Shown one piece after another: positions 24,322 to 34,503 of a DNA stretch of 64,000 nt (position 1 is the stretch's first letter; each line of letters opens with the position of its first letter). Where the stretch lies: positions 72,110 through 136,109 of the forward strand of contig JBAZGG010000001.1 in NCBI GenBank assembly GCA_041653015.1, read 5' to 3'. Source of the DNA: JBAZGG01 sp041653015. GTDB taxonomy: Bacteria > Bacillota_I > Bacilli_A > RFN20 > CAG-826. The notes beneath the pieces are model-generated. The model searched no databases. It was given only the letters and a program-made list of their open reading frames with translations, and was not told the DNA's origin. A program made the position numbers and the translations under genes.

Positions 24322-27300
24322 ATGAATCTTCTTAAACATAAATTTGAAACAGCGTGGTGGAAGTTTACTATCTCTCTAAAACGCGCCATTAATAATCCTT
24401 GGTCGCTCTTTTATTTTGTTCTCGTTCTGATAGTTGTTGGAATAGGATTTTATGGATATGCTTTGATAACGCAATGGTGGACAACTCCATTTGGTGGCGA
24501 TTACACTCAACAAGAAATTCCGCTCTTCTATAATTCGTATGATGATTGGTGGACATTTTTTAAAACAGGCAAATTTGTTATGTGGGATGAATCGATGTAT
24601 CTCGGTGTTGACAATATCGGTTCCAATTCCTTTTATTGCCTTTTTAATCCATTTTTTATGGTGACGTTATTGTTCCCAAGAGACTGGATTCCTCAAATAA
24701 TGGCAATCGAATCGATTTTAAAAGTTGTTGTGGCCGGATTATTAATGCGCCTTTATTTAAAACGATTCGATGTGAAAGAATTTACAGCGCGAGCTTTCGC
24801 CCTCGCCTATGCTGTTTGTGGCTGGGTCGCCTTTTATTTCTGGTATAACACATTTGCGGAAGTAGCAACATTTTTGCCTCTCTTGCTCTTAGGAATCGAA
24901 ATCGTTTTGAAGGAGCGAAAACCTTGGGTTTTAATCACGGCCTTATTTCTTGAAGCCGTAACGAATTATTTCTTTTTGTTCACAATCTGTATTTTCGGTG
25001 TTCTATATGCGTTATTCAGATATTTTCAGACTTTTAAAACGAGAACGGGAAAACAGAATATTGTTGCGATATCGATGGGTATTGGATCTTTTGCTCTGGC
25101 TCTTGGCATGGCGGCATTTGTCATCATTCCAGGCTATCTAACGGCTCTTGAATCGTCTAGAGCAGATAGTTCATATTTGCAAAGTCTGCAAGTTTTAGTC
25201 AATGAAGGAAAATGGAGTGAAGTTTTTGCCAAAGTGTTCACCGGCTGGAATACTAGTACATCTGCTGTTTATTACCCTTTGATCAGTTTCTTTTACCCCA
25301 CCATGTCATGCCGCTATGTCACATTTATTAACACTGATGGTGGGAATGGTTGGAATATCGGTTCAAGCCTATTTGTTTTTATCCCGACTTGTCTATTGTT
25401 TTTCGTCTCGTTATTCAATTCAATTCGAAAGAAAAAATTTCTCCATCTCATCCCTATTGCTTTCTTTATAATTTGTTTGTTTGTTCCATTTTTCTATTAT
25501 GCGTTTCATGGATTTACAGAGATTTATGGAAGGTGGCAAATCATATGTGTTATAAGCATAGTAACGTATTGTGCAATAAACTTTGACGAGCGATTTGAAA
25601 TGCCAAAATGGTTTTTCATCACTAGCACAATTCTTACTCTGCTTTTCATGACTTCCGCTTACATCATTGTGAGAACGGTCGTATATAATCCTAGTTCAAC
25701 TGCGACATACACAGATAGCATGAATTATATTTTCATTTATGAGATCGTTCTGTGCTTAGTCGAGTCAGCAGTCATATTTATTACATGGAAAAAGGAATAT
25801 TTAAGCAAAATTATGATGGGATTCTTTGCTCTTGAAGCGATTGTAATGGGCAATATTACACAGCAATGCCAAGGTATTATCTCGTATGAGAATAGCACCA
25901 ATGGTGGATATGCAAACGTCATGAAAGAAACGCAGACGATCAACGCGATAAAAAATAGTGATGGAAGCTACTATAGAATGTATTCTACAAGAGCGTACCA
26001 AGGCAATGAAAATATTCAACTTCGCGAAGGATATAATGGTGTCTCAACTTTTCATTCCTTATATAACTACTACACTGGTGATTTCAACAGGATGTCTCAC
26101 GTTTTCAAAAGCGAGAACACATGGATTGGCGGGATCGTTGAGAAAAGAATTAACTTAGATGAATTTTTGGGCGTGAAATATTACATCACGAGAAAAATTG
26201 ATAATCGTATCAGCTATAACAAAGGGACGATATTCAAATATACTGAGCCAAATATTCCTTTTGGCTTTGAGGAAGTTTTGAACGAAGATTTCAGTGATGA
26301 ATATCGCGTTTTTGTCAATGCGAATCATATCGATCTCGGGTTCAGCTACGACACGATCTATTACAAAGGCGATGTCGAAGATAGCGTTCTAAATGATTTC
26401 AATAGCATAATCGACAACACAATCGCTCCGATTCGCAATGAAGAAGCATATTTAAAAGGAGCAATTTTGAACAACGCCGATGCCAATGAAATCAGAATGG
26501 CAACCCCTGATTTAAATTACGTGGTCGCACCAGCGCGCGATGCCGTCCAACTCAGCGTCAATTACAACATATATACATGCGATCGCATTTTCGATCCATT
26601 CAATTCGACTTATTATTTGGAAAAAGGTCATATCAAAACAGGCGATGATCCCGTTGTTCCAAATTCTACCGTTCTTGAAATTACGGCAAAAAGTGGTGCG
26701 TATTTAAACATTGATGATGAGGAGACATATTTTATTCTCAATTACCCTTTATACCGCAATTCAGACAAAAATTATAATGCTGCGATTTATCTGTATGGCG
26801 ATGATGCGAGCGCTCCTCTATGCTCGGATAATCATACAAATCCTGGTTTTACCAACTCATATAAGCGATTGCGAGGTTTTTATGGAAAGGAAAAAGTTAA
26901 ACGTATGGTCATTGTTCCATATAGCACGACACTCGTCTCTAAACCGGAATTATATGCCGAGAGTTATTCAACATATATGTCTCGAATAAATGAATTTAAA
27001 CAATACCCGCTTGAGAATGTTACGAATGATGTTAATCGATATACATTTACGACTGATTTTGAACAAAGCCGATTTATTGTTCTTCAACTCGCCTATGAAA
27101 AAGGATGGAGTATCAAAGCGAGGAAAAACAACGGAGAGACAGCATCGCTCTCGTATTACAATGCTCAAGGTGGGTTCGTCGGATTTATGTCATTAAATGG
27201 TCAAACTACATATGACGTGTCATATACCACAAAATATATCAATATCTCTCTTCCTGTCTCGCTTGTTTCATTTCTTTTATTTGGAGGAACAATCGCTGGT

Positions 27301-27351
27301 GGGGTCGTTATTGAAAATAAGCGAAGAAAAAAATACCAAATTCAAAAGTAA
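24322..27351 (+). CDS. YfhO-family membrane protein, GT-C type glycosyltransferase-like
   Basis: 1009 aa with about 12-13 membrane segments in the first 540 residues, an acidic early loop (WTTPFGGDYTQQEIPLFYN), a large extracellular domain (about residues 550-960) and a last membrane helix followed by a basic tail (NKRRKKYQIQK). This is the architecture of YfhO proteins, which use lipid-linked sugars to modify teichoic acids or surface glycans. The substrate is unknown. TATAAA at 24310-24315 lies 6 nt before the ATG and there is no ribosome binding site. The gene ends at 27351, directly against the converging rsmI. Confidence 0.8.
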   Translation: MNLLKHKFETAWWKFTISLKRAINNPWSLFYFVLVLIVVGIGFYGYALITQWWTTPFGGDYTQQEIPLFYNSYDDWWTFFKTGKFVMWDESMYLGVDNIGSNSFYCLFNPFFMVTLLFPRDWIPQIMAIESILKVVVAGLLMRLYLKRFDVKEFTARAFALAYAVCGWVAFYFWYNTFAEVATFLPLLLLGIEIVLKERKPWVLITALFLEAVTNYFFLFTICIFGVLYALFRYFQTFKTRTGKQNIVAISMGIGSFALALGMAAFVIIPGYLTALESSRADSSYLQSLQVLVNEGKWSEVFAKVFTGWNTSTSAVYYPLISFFYPTMSCRYVTFINTDGGNGWNIGSSLFVFIPTCLLFFVSLFNSIRKKKFLHLIPIAFFIICLFVPFFYYAFHGFTEIYGRWQIICVISIVTYCAINFDERFEMPKWFFITSTILTLLFMTSAYIIVRTVVYNPSSTATYTDSMNYIFIYEIVLCLVESAVIFITWKKEYLSKIMMGFFALEAIVMGNITQQCQGIISYENSTNGGYANVMKETQTINAIKNSDGSYYRMYSTRAYQGNENIQLREGYNGVSTFHSLYNYYTGDFNRMSHVFKSENTWIGGIVEKRINLDEFLGVKYYITRKIDNRISYNKGTIFKYTEPNIPFGFEEVLNEDFSDEYRVFVNANHIDLGFSYDTIYYKGDVEDSVLNDFNSIIDNTIAPIRNEEAYLKGAILNNADANEIRMATPDLNYVVAPARDAVQLSVNYNIYTCDRIFDPFNSTYYLEKGHIKTGDDPVVPNSTVLEITAKSGAYLNIDDEETYFILNYPLYRNSDKNYNAAIYLYGDDASAPLCSDNHTNPGFTNSYKRLRGFYGKEKVKRMVIVPYSTTLVSKPELYAESYSTYMSRINEFKQYPLENVTNDVNRYTFTTDFEQSRFIVLQLAYEKGWSIKARKNNGETASLSYYNAQGGFVGFMSLNGQTTYDVSYTTKYINISLPVSLVSFLLFGGTIAGGVVIENKRRKKYQIQK

Positions 27352-28206
27352 TCAATTGGTGTGATATATTTTGTAAATGTAATTCTTTTTAATATTTAAT
27401 AATTCACTCACTTGTCTAATCGCGTCCTTTGCAGACACCCCGATGTCGGTCAAATTGCGAACCATTTTTCGAATATCTTCATCATTCATATTAATCGGTT
27501 GTTCATCATCATTTCCTTCGACAACAACAACCATTTCACCCTTTAATGTCTTCGGATCAATAATTTTCAATTCTTCAAGATTTCCGCGTATAAATTCCTC
27601 GTGCTTTTTAGTTAGTTCTCTCGCTATGCAAGCTTTTCGCGAACCGAAAACGCTATATAGATCGTTTAACGTATCGCCTATGCGATGAGGTGCTTCATAG
27701 AATATTAGCGTTTCTTTTCGTAAAAACAAGCAGCGCAACTCTTCGACTCTCACATTATGTTTAGGATTTAAAAAACCATGGAAATAAAATTTATCAGTGG
27801 ATAGACCGGAGCCGACGAGAGCATTAATCGCTGCGTTCGAACCAGAGATGACGGAGATTTTAATATCGCTGTTCAGAGCGTCGATGATCAATCTATTTCC
27901 GGGATCGGATATACATGGATATCCAGCATCGCTTAAATAAGCAATTTTTTTGCCTTCCTTAATCAATTCAATCAGTTTTATACTCGTCTCTTCTTCATTG
28001 TGTTCGCGGCAAGATATCAATTCTTTTTTGATATTGAAATGCGCCAGCAATTTAGCGCTGACTCTCGTATCTTCGCAAGCGATGATATCGCAGTCATTTA
28101 AAGTATCTAAAACGCGAGGAGAGACCTCGTTTAAATTGCCGATTGGACTTGCGACGATGTATAAAATTGGTCGATCGCCTGTAAAATTTAACTCTCTATT
28201 TTTCAT
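27352..28206 (-). CDS. rsmI: 16S rRNA 2'-O-ribose C1402 methyltransferase
   Basis: 284 aa, the usual length. It has the tetrapyrrole-methylase-like fold. The N-terminal LYIVASPIGNLNEVSPR, then CEDTRVSAKLL, YLSDAGYPCISDPG and FYEAPHRIGDTL are the characteristic RsmI blocks. It methylates the ribose of C1402 in the ribosomal P site using SAM. It is the last gene of the dnaX-rsmI operon; its ATG overlaps the ricT stop (ATGA). Confidence 0.95.
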   Translation of the reverse strand: MKNRELNFTGDRPILYIVASPIGNLNEVSPRVLDTLNDCDIIACEDTRVSAKLLAHFNIKKELISCREHNEEETSIKLIELIKEGKKIAYLSDAGYPCISDPGNRLIIDALNSDIKISVISGSNAAINALVGSGLSTDKFYFHGFLNPKHNVRVEELRCLFLRKETLIFYEAPHRIGDTLNDLYSVFGSRKACIARELTKKHEEFIRGNLEELKIIDPKTLKGEMVVVVEGNDDEQPINMNDEDIRKMVRNLTDIGVSAKDAIRQVSELLNIKKNYIYKIYHTN

Positions 28207-29009
28207 AAGTATTTTTGAATATCCTCTAATGGCACAAACTGGATGCCTTCGCTCGATTCAATCTTAATCAATCGAGACAGAACATTAATTGAAGTAATTT
28301 TGTACTCAATGTTGTCTTTGACGAACCTTTTTCCAACATTTGGGAAATCCTTTTTAGCATCTTCATAAGCTTTATCTTCATATAAAAGACAACAGATGAG
28401 TTTACCACATTGTCCGCTTAATTTTGGAATGTTGAGAGCGAGCATTTGATTTTTTGCTCGATTGATGGAGATTCCATCAAAAGACTCAAGAAAAGTTGAA
28501 CAGCATAGAGGTAATCCGCAGATTCCAATACCACCGATCTCTTTTGCTTTATCTCTTGCGCCTATCTGTCGAAGTTCAACACGGCATTTGAGCTGAGGAG
28601 CCAATATTTTTAGTAGTTCTCTAAAATCAACTCGCTCGTCAGCAACGTATGAGATTGTCACTTTTGAACCATCAAGAATATATGATGAATCGACCAATCT
28701 CATATCAAGATTTAATCTCTGTATTTCTTTTTCGCATACAGCCAATGCGAACTCGGCTTTTTTTTCATTGTTTTCTGCGAGCGCAAGATCTTTTGCGGTG
28801 GCTATTCTTAGTATAGATTTTAATTCGAACGAAGATTTGTATTCGTCAATAGAAATAGAGGGAGTGCAGGCGTGAGCGAGCTCGATACCGCGAATAGTCT
28901 CCACAACTACGGGAGTGTCGAGGGCAATCTCCTCATCAAAACTAAAGAAATATGCTTTTGAACTCTTGCCGAATCTAACGCCGATAAAATATTGATTTTC
29001 TTCCACCAT
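28203..29009 (-). CDS. ricT: Ric complex subunit RicT (YaaT/PSP1)
   Basis: 268 aa PSP1-domain protein. The cysteines in CGLPLCCSTF and SGQCGKLICCLLYE are the conserved Fe-S ligands of the family. In Bacillus the RicA-RicF-RicT complex acts with RNase Y on mRNA and influences sporulation and competence; RicA and RicF are not in this window. The ATG at 29009 was chosen because AAGGAG precedes it by 5 nt; a GTG at 29015 is possible. It starts next to the holB stop within the operon. Confidence 0.9.
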   Translation of the reverse strand: MVEENQYFIGVRFGKSSKAYFFSFDEEIALDTPVVVETIRGIELAHACTPSISIDEYKSSFELKSILRIATAKDLALAENNEKKAEFALAVCEKEIQRLNLDMRLVDSSYILDGSKVTISYVADERVDFRELLKILAPQLKCRVELRQIGARDKAKEIGGIGICGLPLCCSTFLESFDGISINRAKNQMLALNIPKLSGQCGKLICCLLYEDKAYEDAKKDFPNVGKRFVKDNIEYKITSINVLSRLIKIESSEGIQFVPLEDIQKYL

Positions 29010-29011
29010 AA

Positions 29012-29989
29012 TCACTCCTTTGTTATTTGCGATGTCAATCTATCTAAGACCAGTGTGACATTCAAGTTTAAGTCTAATTCATTTCTTGCACTCATGATTG
29101 CGAGAAGACTATCTTCAATGTGCCTTAGCTTTATACAAAGCTCATTAAGTATTGTATCATACGAAGACAAAATTACCGAATTGCCTATTTTTATATTCGC
29201 TATGTCATGAAAGACGATGGTGAGCATATCAAGAAAGAGTTTGGCATCCTCCTTTTTTTTCAAAAGAGGTGCGACGGCTGTTTGTTCAGTGTAGAAAGCA
29301 TTATTTCTTGAGTCATTGATCGCCATTAAAAACTGATTTAGTGCATCTTTAAAACTGCGATAAACATCATTTTTTGATTCATCAATAACCAGAGATGCAT
29401 CGTTATAAAAATTGCTTAATATTTCGGCATCTTCCTTGCTCGCTCCTAATTTTATTGCTTCCTCAATGATAATTTTTTGCTCGATTAATTTTAATCGAAC
29501 TACTTGTGCTCTTGAAAGTATTGTCGGAAGGACTTTGGCTTCATTTTCTGTCGTCAGTATCGCATAGATATCATTTCCTGGCTCTTCGAGAAACTTGAGA
29601 ATTGAGTTAACAGCTTCCGCTGTCATGTTTTCAACCAAATTAAGAATGTATATCATTTTTCCATTTGCTTCGATTGCAGTTCTTGAATAATTACTCGTTA
29701 TCTCTTCTATATCACCTTTTTTAATCGTTCTTTCCTTACCATCAAGGACGATCAAATCAGCATAGTTTTCATCCTCGATTCTTGCGCATGGCAAGCATTT
29801 GCAACAAGCTAATGGAGATGGATTTTGACAAACCAATGATTTAGCGAGATATTTCGCGATTGACATCAAAGGAATTCCTGACGTTCCAGAAAGCAAATAT
29901 GCATGGGAAAACTGATTTCTTTGTATGGCATTAGAAAATACGCGACACGCGACTTTTTGGTAATTTTCTAAATACGATTTAACATCCAT
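29012..29989 (-). CDS. holB: DNA polymerase III delta' subunit
   Basis: 325 aa AAA+ clamp-loader subunit. The Walker-A region reads GTSGIPLMS, degenerate as in delta' proteins, which do not bind ATP. The zinc module has four Cys (CQNPSPLACCKCLPC), and the SRC motif of the clamp loader appears as LSRAQVVRL. It works with DnaX and delta to load the sliding clamp. The gene overlaps the tmk end by 11 nt. YaaQ and YaaR, which separate these genes in Bacillus, are missing. Confidence 0.9.
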   Translation of the reverse strand: MDVKSYLENYQKVACRVFSNAIQRNQFSHAYLLSGTSGIPLMSIAKYLAKSLVCQNPSPLACCKCLPCARIEDENYADLIVLDGKERTIKKGDIEEITSNYSRTAIEANGKMIYILNLVENMTAEAVNSILKFLEEPGNDIYAILTTENEAKVLPTILSRAQVVRLKLIEQKIIIEEAIKLGASKEDAEILSNFYNDASLVIDESKNDVYRSFKDALNQFLMAINDSRNNAFYTEQTAVAPLLKKKEDAKLFLDMLTIVFHDIANIKIGNSVILSSYDTILNELCIKLRHIEDSLLAIMSARNELDLNLNVTLVLDRLTSQITKE

Positions 29990-30611
29990 TGGTACTGGAT
30001 AACTTTTTAGTTATGACCTCATATGCGCTCTTCACAACATCATCCAATTTTCCGGATGCATCAATTACTACATATCTTTTTTTGTATCTTTTTGCTAACT
30101 CTAAAAAAGTTTTGCGCACTTCTTTATGGAAACCCAATTGTTCAAGATCTAAACGATTTACTTCTCTTGATGCGTTTGCCGCTATTCTTTTTAGACCTAA
30201 TTCAGGATCTATGTCGAGCAGAAGCGTCAGATCAGGATAAGTATTTTCGGTCGCAAAAAGATTAACGTTTAAAACGTTGTCAATACCTAGATTTCTTGCC
30301 CCTCCCTGATACGCCAGAGATGAATCGACAAATCGATCGCAAATGACAATTTTTCCATCTTTTAAAGCCGGCCACACTTTTTCAACTAGATGCTGTCTTC
30401 TTGACGCGGCATAAAGAAGAGCTTCCGCTCTCGGATCGAGCAATTTGTTATTCTTGTCGAGAATGATGTTTCTTATCTGCTCTGAGATTGGCGTTCCACC
30501 TGGTTCACGAGTAAAAATAACTGAGTAACCATCTCTTTGCAACATATCGCATATTTTGTGTGCGACACTTGTTTTTCCACTGCCTTCAGGTCCTTCAAAT
30601 GTGATAAACAT
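29979..30611 (-). CDS. tmk: Thymidylate kinase
   Basis: 210 aa, standard length. P-loop FEGPEGSGKTS (residue 4 onward), the DR(F/Y) motif in ICDRFVDSSLAYQG, and TREPGGTPISEQIR for dTMP binding. It converts dTMP to dTDP with ATP. AGGAGG lies 11 nt upstream of the ATG and overlaps the end of recR. Confidence 0.95.
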   Translation of the reverse strand: MFITFEGPEGSGKTSVAHKICDMLQRDGYSVIFTREPGGTPISEQIRNIILDKNNKLLDPRAEALLYAASRRQHLVEKVWPALKDGKIVICDRFVDSSLAYQGGARNLGIDNVLNVNLFATENTYPDLTLLLDIDPELGLKRIAANASREVNRLDLEQLGFHKEVRKTFLELAKRYKKRYVVIDASGKLDDVVKSAYEVITKKLSSTNGC

Positions 30612-30613
30612 AA

Positions 30614-31210
30614 TTACACTTTCCTCCTACCTTCTAATGCTCTATTGAGAGTTAATGAATCCGCATAATCGAGATGACCGCCCATTGGAAGTCCATATGC
30701 TAAGCGTGATACGACAATATTTTTATCTTCTAAAAGTTTTGCAATATAAAGGGCAGTAGTTTCTCCTTCAATTGTTGGATTTGTCGCAAGTATTACTTCC
30801 TTCGTATTTGCGCGTTCAGTTCTTTTGATTAGAGAATCGATGTTAAGATTGTCGACGGATACTCCTTGAGTTGCGGAAAGAACACCGCCTAAAACGTGAT
30901 ACTTCCCATGATATTTTCCCATTTTTTCGAAAGCGACCACATCTTTTGTAGATGAGACAACTAATAATGATTCATCGTCTCTGCTGCTGTCTTTGCATAT
31001 TTCGCAGATGTCATCCTCTGTGTAAATTCCGCAAACTGGACATTTTTTAATATGAATTTTTATGCCTAATAGTGAATCGGAGAATTCTTTGATGTCTTCT
31101 TCAGGCATATCTAATAGCGCATATGCCATTCGCTCAGCGGATTTTCTTCCCACGCTTGGCAACTTTGCTAAAGAATCAATTAGCCTCTCCAATGATTTTA
31201 ATTCTTTCAT
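30614..31210 (-). CDS. recR: Recombination protein RecR
   Basis: 198 aa. It has an N-terminal HhH segment (LPSVGRKSAERMAYALL), a four-Cys zinc finger (CPVCGIYTEDDICEIC) and a Toprim domain (SLLVVSSTKDVVAFEK, then TNPTIEGETTALYIA). With RecO it loads RecA on gapped DNA. The ATG at 31210 shares one base with the ybaB stop (TGATG). Confidence 0.95.
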   Translation of the reverse strand: MKELKSLERLIDSLAKLPSVGRKSAERMAYALLDMPEEDIKEFSDSLLGIKIHIKKCPVCGIYTEDDICEICKDSSRDDESLLVVSSTKDVVAFEKMGKYHGKYHVLGGVLSATQGVSVDNLNIDSLIKRTERANTKEVILATNPTIEGETTALYIAKLLEDKNIVVSRLAYGLPMGGHLDYADSLTLNRALEGRRKV

Positions 31211-31512
31211 CACATGCCTATTCCTTCGCGTCTCCCTGTGATTCGCTCATTGATGTCCTCGATTGCCTTGTCTATATTCTTAAAGGCATCATTGATAGCT
31301 AGTCTGATCATTTCTTCAACCATTTCTCTATTGTCTGTTTCAAATGCATCTTCTGAAATATGGACCTCGCTTATCGTTTTATTGCCTAAAACAACTACTT
31401 CTATTGCGCCACTTTTGCTCACTCTAAACTCTTGTTTAGCTAATTCTTCATTCGCTTTTTTTAAATCTCTCTGCATCTTTTGGGCTTGAGCCATTATCGC
31501 TTGCATGTTCAT
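31210..31512 (-). CDS. ybaB: YbaB/EbfC nucleoid-associated protein
   Basis: 100 aa, full length for the family. N-terminal helix MQAIMAQAQKMQRDLKKANE, a central beta part with EVVVLGNKTISEVHI, and a C-terminal helix. It binds DNA as a dimer. It sits between dnaX and recR as in most Bacillota, 2 nt after the dnaX stop, with GAGGAG upstream of the ATG. Confidence 0.93.
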   Translation of the reverse strand: MNMQAIMAQAQKMQRDLKKANEELAKQEFRVSKSGAIEVVVLGNKTISEVHISEDAFETDNREMVEEMIRLAINDAFKNIDKAIEDINERITGRREGIGM

Positions 31513-31514
31513 CG

Positions 31515-33245
31515 TTATTTCTCCTCTTTATTAAATACATCAATTTTAATTGTTTCTCTTTTTGGCAATTTCGAAATCTGACTCAAATTGCTAAATAGTT
31601 TTCTTAATCTAATTGAATCGGAACGCGTTATAGCGAATAAATCCATTCTCGTTCCAAATGCCGTTTCTATTAATCGTTTCAAATCCTCACCATTCTTTTC
31701 ATCATTAATTTTTTTGACAAGCCGATCGAAATCGTATTCGAGAATGATGATATTATCGGTTACAACAAATGGATGACCATCTCTTAGAATAGATGCGAAT
31801 TTTCCCATTTTTGGGTGACCGATTAACGATTCCAAATCGCCCCATTTATCTGTCATTTTTTGGCGAGATTCTTTTTTTCCTAATACCATGATTTTTATCA
31901 TAGTGTCGTCATCAATTTCTCTATATTTGTGCGGTCCATCATCCTCTTCAAGAAGCCAATCTGGTATTTTTTCTTTAACTTTTGTCGGCTTTGAAACTGA
32001 TGATGACTCGTGCGGTTTGTCTCGCTTGTCACCGTCATTGCTTGCATTTGTTAATTCGCCTTTTTTAATAGGCTCTTCGACAACGAATTTTGACTCTTCA
32101 TCTTTTTTAGATTGCTCGACGTTTTTGCTATCAATACATTTCCTATCATCCTTTTTTTCGGAGATGTTTTTGTCTAAAGTACATAATTTTAACAATATGA
32201 TTTCAAAGAGCGAATTGATATTGGAGACCATTTTATAGTCTGACTGTGCTTTTAACAAGACGTCAATCATTTGATTGCATTCGCGTTTATCAATACATTG
32301 AGCTAATTGTTCAGCCTCATCTTCTTTTAATGTTGGCATTTGATAACTGTCACCGCCGCTTTCAAACACCAATAAATCCCTCAATATCTCTAACAATTCG
32401 GAAGTCAAACGTTTTATGTCTATACCAGATTTTATGAACTGATCGAGTTTTGTCAAAACGACTTTAATATCGCTATTAGCGAGAGAACGAATAAGAGAAA
32501 TTTTTTCGTTTTTTGAAGTGATGCCAAAAAGATCGAGAACATCGGAGAGTTTTACTTCATTTGATGAATAGGCCAAAACTTGATCAAGCATTGAGAGCGC
32601 ATCTCTTACACCGCCATCAGACAATTCTACTATTGTGTTCAGCGCCTCTATCTCATATTGGATATTTTCTTTTTTCAAAATTTCAATCATTTTTTCCAAA
32701 ATATCTCCGTCGCTCACTTTTGTGAAGTCGTATCGTTGGCATCGAGAAATTATTGTTGGAAGAACTTTGTATGGTTCGGTTGTTGCAAGAATAAAGACAA
32801 CGTGTGCAGGTGGTTCTTCTAAAGTCTTTAATAAAGCGTTGAAGGCGCCACTCGACATCATATGAACTTCATCAATGATATATACTTTATACTTCCCTTT
32901 GATAGGCAAGTATCTAACCCTCTCTATAATATTGCGAACTTCTTCAACGCCATTATTAGATGCAGCATCTATTTCTATTACATCTGGATGCGAGCCGTCA
33001 TTGATACCTATGCAGTTGGAACATTTATTGCATTGTTGCCCAATTCCGCTTTCACAATTAAGAGCCTTTGCAAAGAGTTTTGCCATTGTAGTTTTTCCTG
33101 TTCCGCGAGGACCACAAAAAAGATATGCGTGAGCTATTCTGTTTTTTTCTAACGCATTTCTTAAAGTTTTTACAATGTGCTTTTGCCCAGCGACCTCATC
33201 AAATGTCGATGGTCGATAAGTTCTGTACAATGCTTTATATGCCAT
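31515..33245 (-). CDS. dnaX: DNA polymerase III subunits gamma and tau
   Basis: 576 aa AAA+ clamp-loader ATPase. Walker A GPRGTGKTTMAK (about residue 43), four-Cys zinc module (CESGIGQQCNKCSNC), Walker B VYIIDEVHMM and sensor-1 region FILATTEP. A charged linker (about residues 365-440) leads to a C-terminal tau-like domain. The ATG at 33245 (MAYKALYRTYRP) has AGG 8 nt upstream and fits the family better than the TTG two codons earlier. It is the first gene of the seven-gene operon running to rsmI. Confidence 0.95.
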   Translation of the reverse strand: MAYKALYRTYRPSTFDEVAGQKHIVKTLRNALEKNRIAHAYLFCGPRGTGKTTMAKLFAKALNCESGIGQQCNKCSNCIGINDGSHPDVIEIDAASNNGVEEVRNIIERVRYLPIKGKYKVYIIDEVHMMSSGAFNALLKTLEEPPAHVVFILATTEPYKVLPTIISRCQRYDFTKVSDGDILEKMIEILKKENIQYEIEALNTIVELSDGGVRDALSMLDQVLAYSSNEVKLSDVLDLFGITSKNEKISLIRSLANSDIKVVLTKLDQFIKSGIDIKRLTSELLEILRDLLVFESGGDSYQMPTLKEDEAEQLAQCIDKRECNQMIDVLLKAQSDYKMVSNINSLFEIILLKLCTLDKNISEKKDDRKCIDSKNVEQSKKDEESKFVVEEPIKKGELTNASNDGDKRDKPHESSSVSKPTKVKEKIPDWLLEEDDGPHKYREIDDDTMIKIMVLGKKESRQKMTDKWGDLESLIGHPKMGKFASILRDGHPFVVTDNIIILEYDFDRLVKKINDEKNGEDLKRLIETAFGTRMDLFAITRSDSIRLRKLFSNLSQISKLPKRETIKIDVFNKEEK

Positions 33246-33262
33246 AAACAATACCTATAGAG

Positions 33263-33268
33263 ATTATA
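33263..33268 (-). promoter_or_regulatory. -10 box of the dnaX operon
   Basis: TATAAT on the minus strand, 17 nt before the dnaX ATG. The hexamer 17 nt further upstream (TTTATT) is a poor -35 match. Confidence 0.4.
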
Positions 33269-33420
33269 ATTGTTTTTCCTTTATTAATAAAGAAAAAGAA
33301 AGAGATTTTTTAGAAGCAATTTAAGATTTTTTACTGCGGTATTTGCATTCCTATAATTATTCGTCTTATCTTTTCTTTGGACATGTTATTTGATATAATT
33401 TTTTATCACAGGTGAATAAC

Positions 33421-34503
33421 ATGGAAGAAAGCATGAAAAGACGCTTAGTAATAACTGAACAGAGGTTTAATGAGATTTCGGAAGAACTCATGAAGCCGAA
33501 TGTTAGTGATGATAAGAGTAATTTTCGAAATATGTCAAAAGAACACGCGTATTTTGGACCGATTGTTGAGCTTTACCATGAATATCAAAAATGCGAAAAT
33601 GACGCCAACGATTCTTTATTGATGCAAAATGAGTCCGATTCTGAACTTGCCGAACTTGGAAAAGAAGAGCACAAGCGTCTGCTGCAGCGGATGGACGACA
33701 TTATTGCTGATCTTAAAGTTATGCTTTTGCCAAAAGACCCGGATGATGATAAAAATATCGTTGTTGAAATAAGAGGCGCTGCTGGAGGAGATGAAGCAAA
33801 TATCTTTGCCGGTGATCTATTTAGAATGTACGCGCGTTTTGCTGAAAAAAACAACTGGAAAATTCAAATCATTGATGAGTCTATTTCTGAGGCTGGTGGC
33901 TATTCGTTCATCTCTTTTATAATTAAAGGGAAAAGTGTCTATTCAAAATTGAAATTTGAAAGTGGGGCGCATAGAGTTCAACGCGTTCCAAAGACTGAAG
34001 CTTCAGGACGTATCCACACTTCAACGGCTACCATTTTGGTAATGCCTGAAGCAGAAGAAATAGACGTGGCAATCAATCCTTCCGATCTTCATGTTGATAC
34101 TTATCGATCACAAGGCGCAGGTGGCCAAAATGTTAACAAAACTGAATCTGCTGTCCGAATTACGCATATACCGACAGGCCTAGTAGTCTCTTGCCAAACC
34201 GAAAAGTCGCAAATTCAAAATCGAGAAATCTGTATGAATATGATAAGAGCAAAAGTTTACCAAAAGATGCTCGATGAACAGCAAGAAAAAAGAGGCAATG
34301 AACGGAAACTTAAAGTTGGCACTGGTGAAAGAAGTGAGAAAATTAGAACTTACAATTATCCGCAAAATCGCGTCACTGATCATCGAATTGGCTTTTCTAT
34401 TCAAAAACTCGATCGCGTTATGGATGGTGAACTAGATGAAATAATTGAAGCTTTAATACATTTTGATCAAGAAAGCAAAATGCTCGAAGAAAAAAATGAA
34501 TAA
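33421..34503 (+). CDS. prfA: Peptide chain release factor 1
   Basis: 360 aa. It carries the GGQ catalytic loop ([15 protein letters not shown], about residue 230) and a PKTEAS-containing stretch upstream that corresponds to the PxT codon-recognition region of RF1. It terminates at UAA and UAG. The ATG at 33421 follows AGGTG by 6 nt; the GTG at 33412 lies inside that site. A TATAAT sequence lies about 24 nt upstream. prmC, which methylates the GGQ glutamine, overlaps its end. Confidence 0.95.
   Translation: MEESMKRRLVITEQRFNEISEELMKPNVSDDKSNFRNMSKEHAYFGPIVELYHEYQKCENDANDSLLMQNESDSELAELGKEEHKRLLQRMDDIIADLKVMLLPKDPDDDKNIVVEIRGAAGGDEANIFAGDLFRMYARFAEKNNWKIQIIDESISEAGGYSFISFIIKGKSVYSKLKFESGAHRVQRVPKTEASGRIHTSTATILVMPEAEEIDVAINPSDLHVDTYRSQGAGGQNVNKTESAVRITHIPTGLVVSCQTEKSQIQNREICMNMIRAKVYQKMLDEQQEKRGNERKLKVGTGERSEKIRTYNYPQNRVTDHRIGFSIQKLDRVMDGELDEIIEALIHFDQESKMLEEKNE

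Noticed and set aside
33252..33411. SRP RNA gene next to dnaX, as in some Bacillota
   Set aside because: The 160-bp intergenic region is AT-rich promoter sequence without the conserved SRP Alu or helix-8 motifs.
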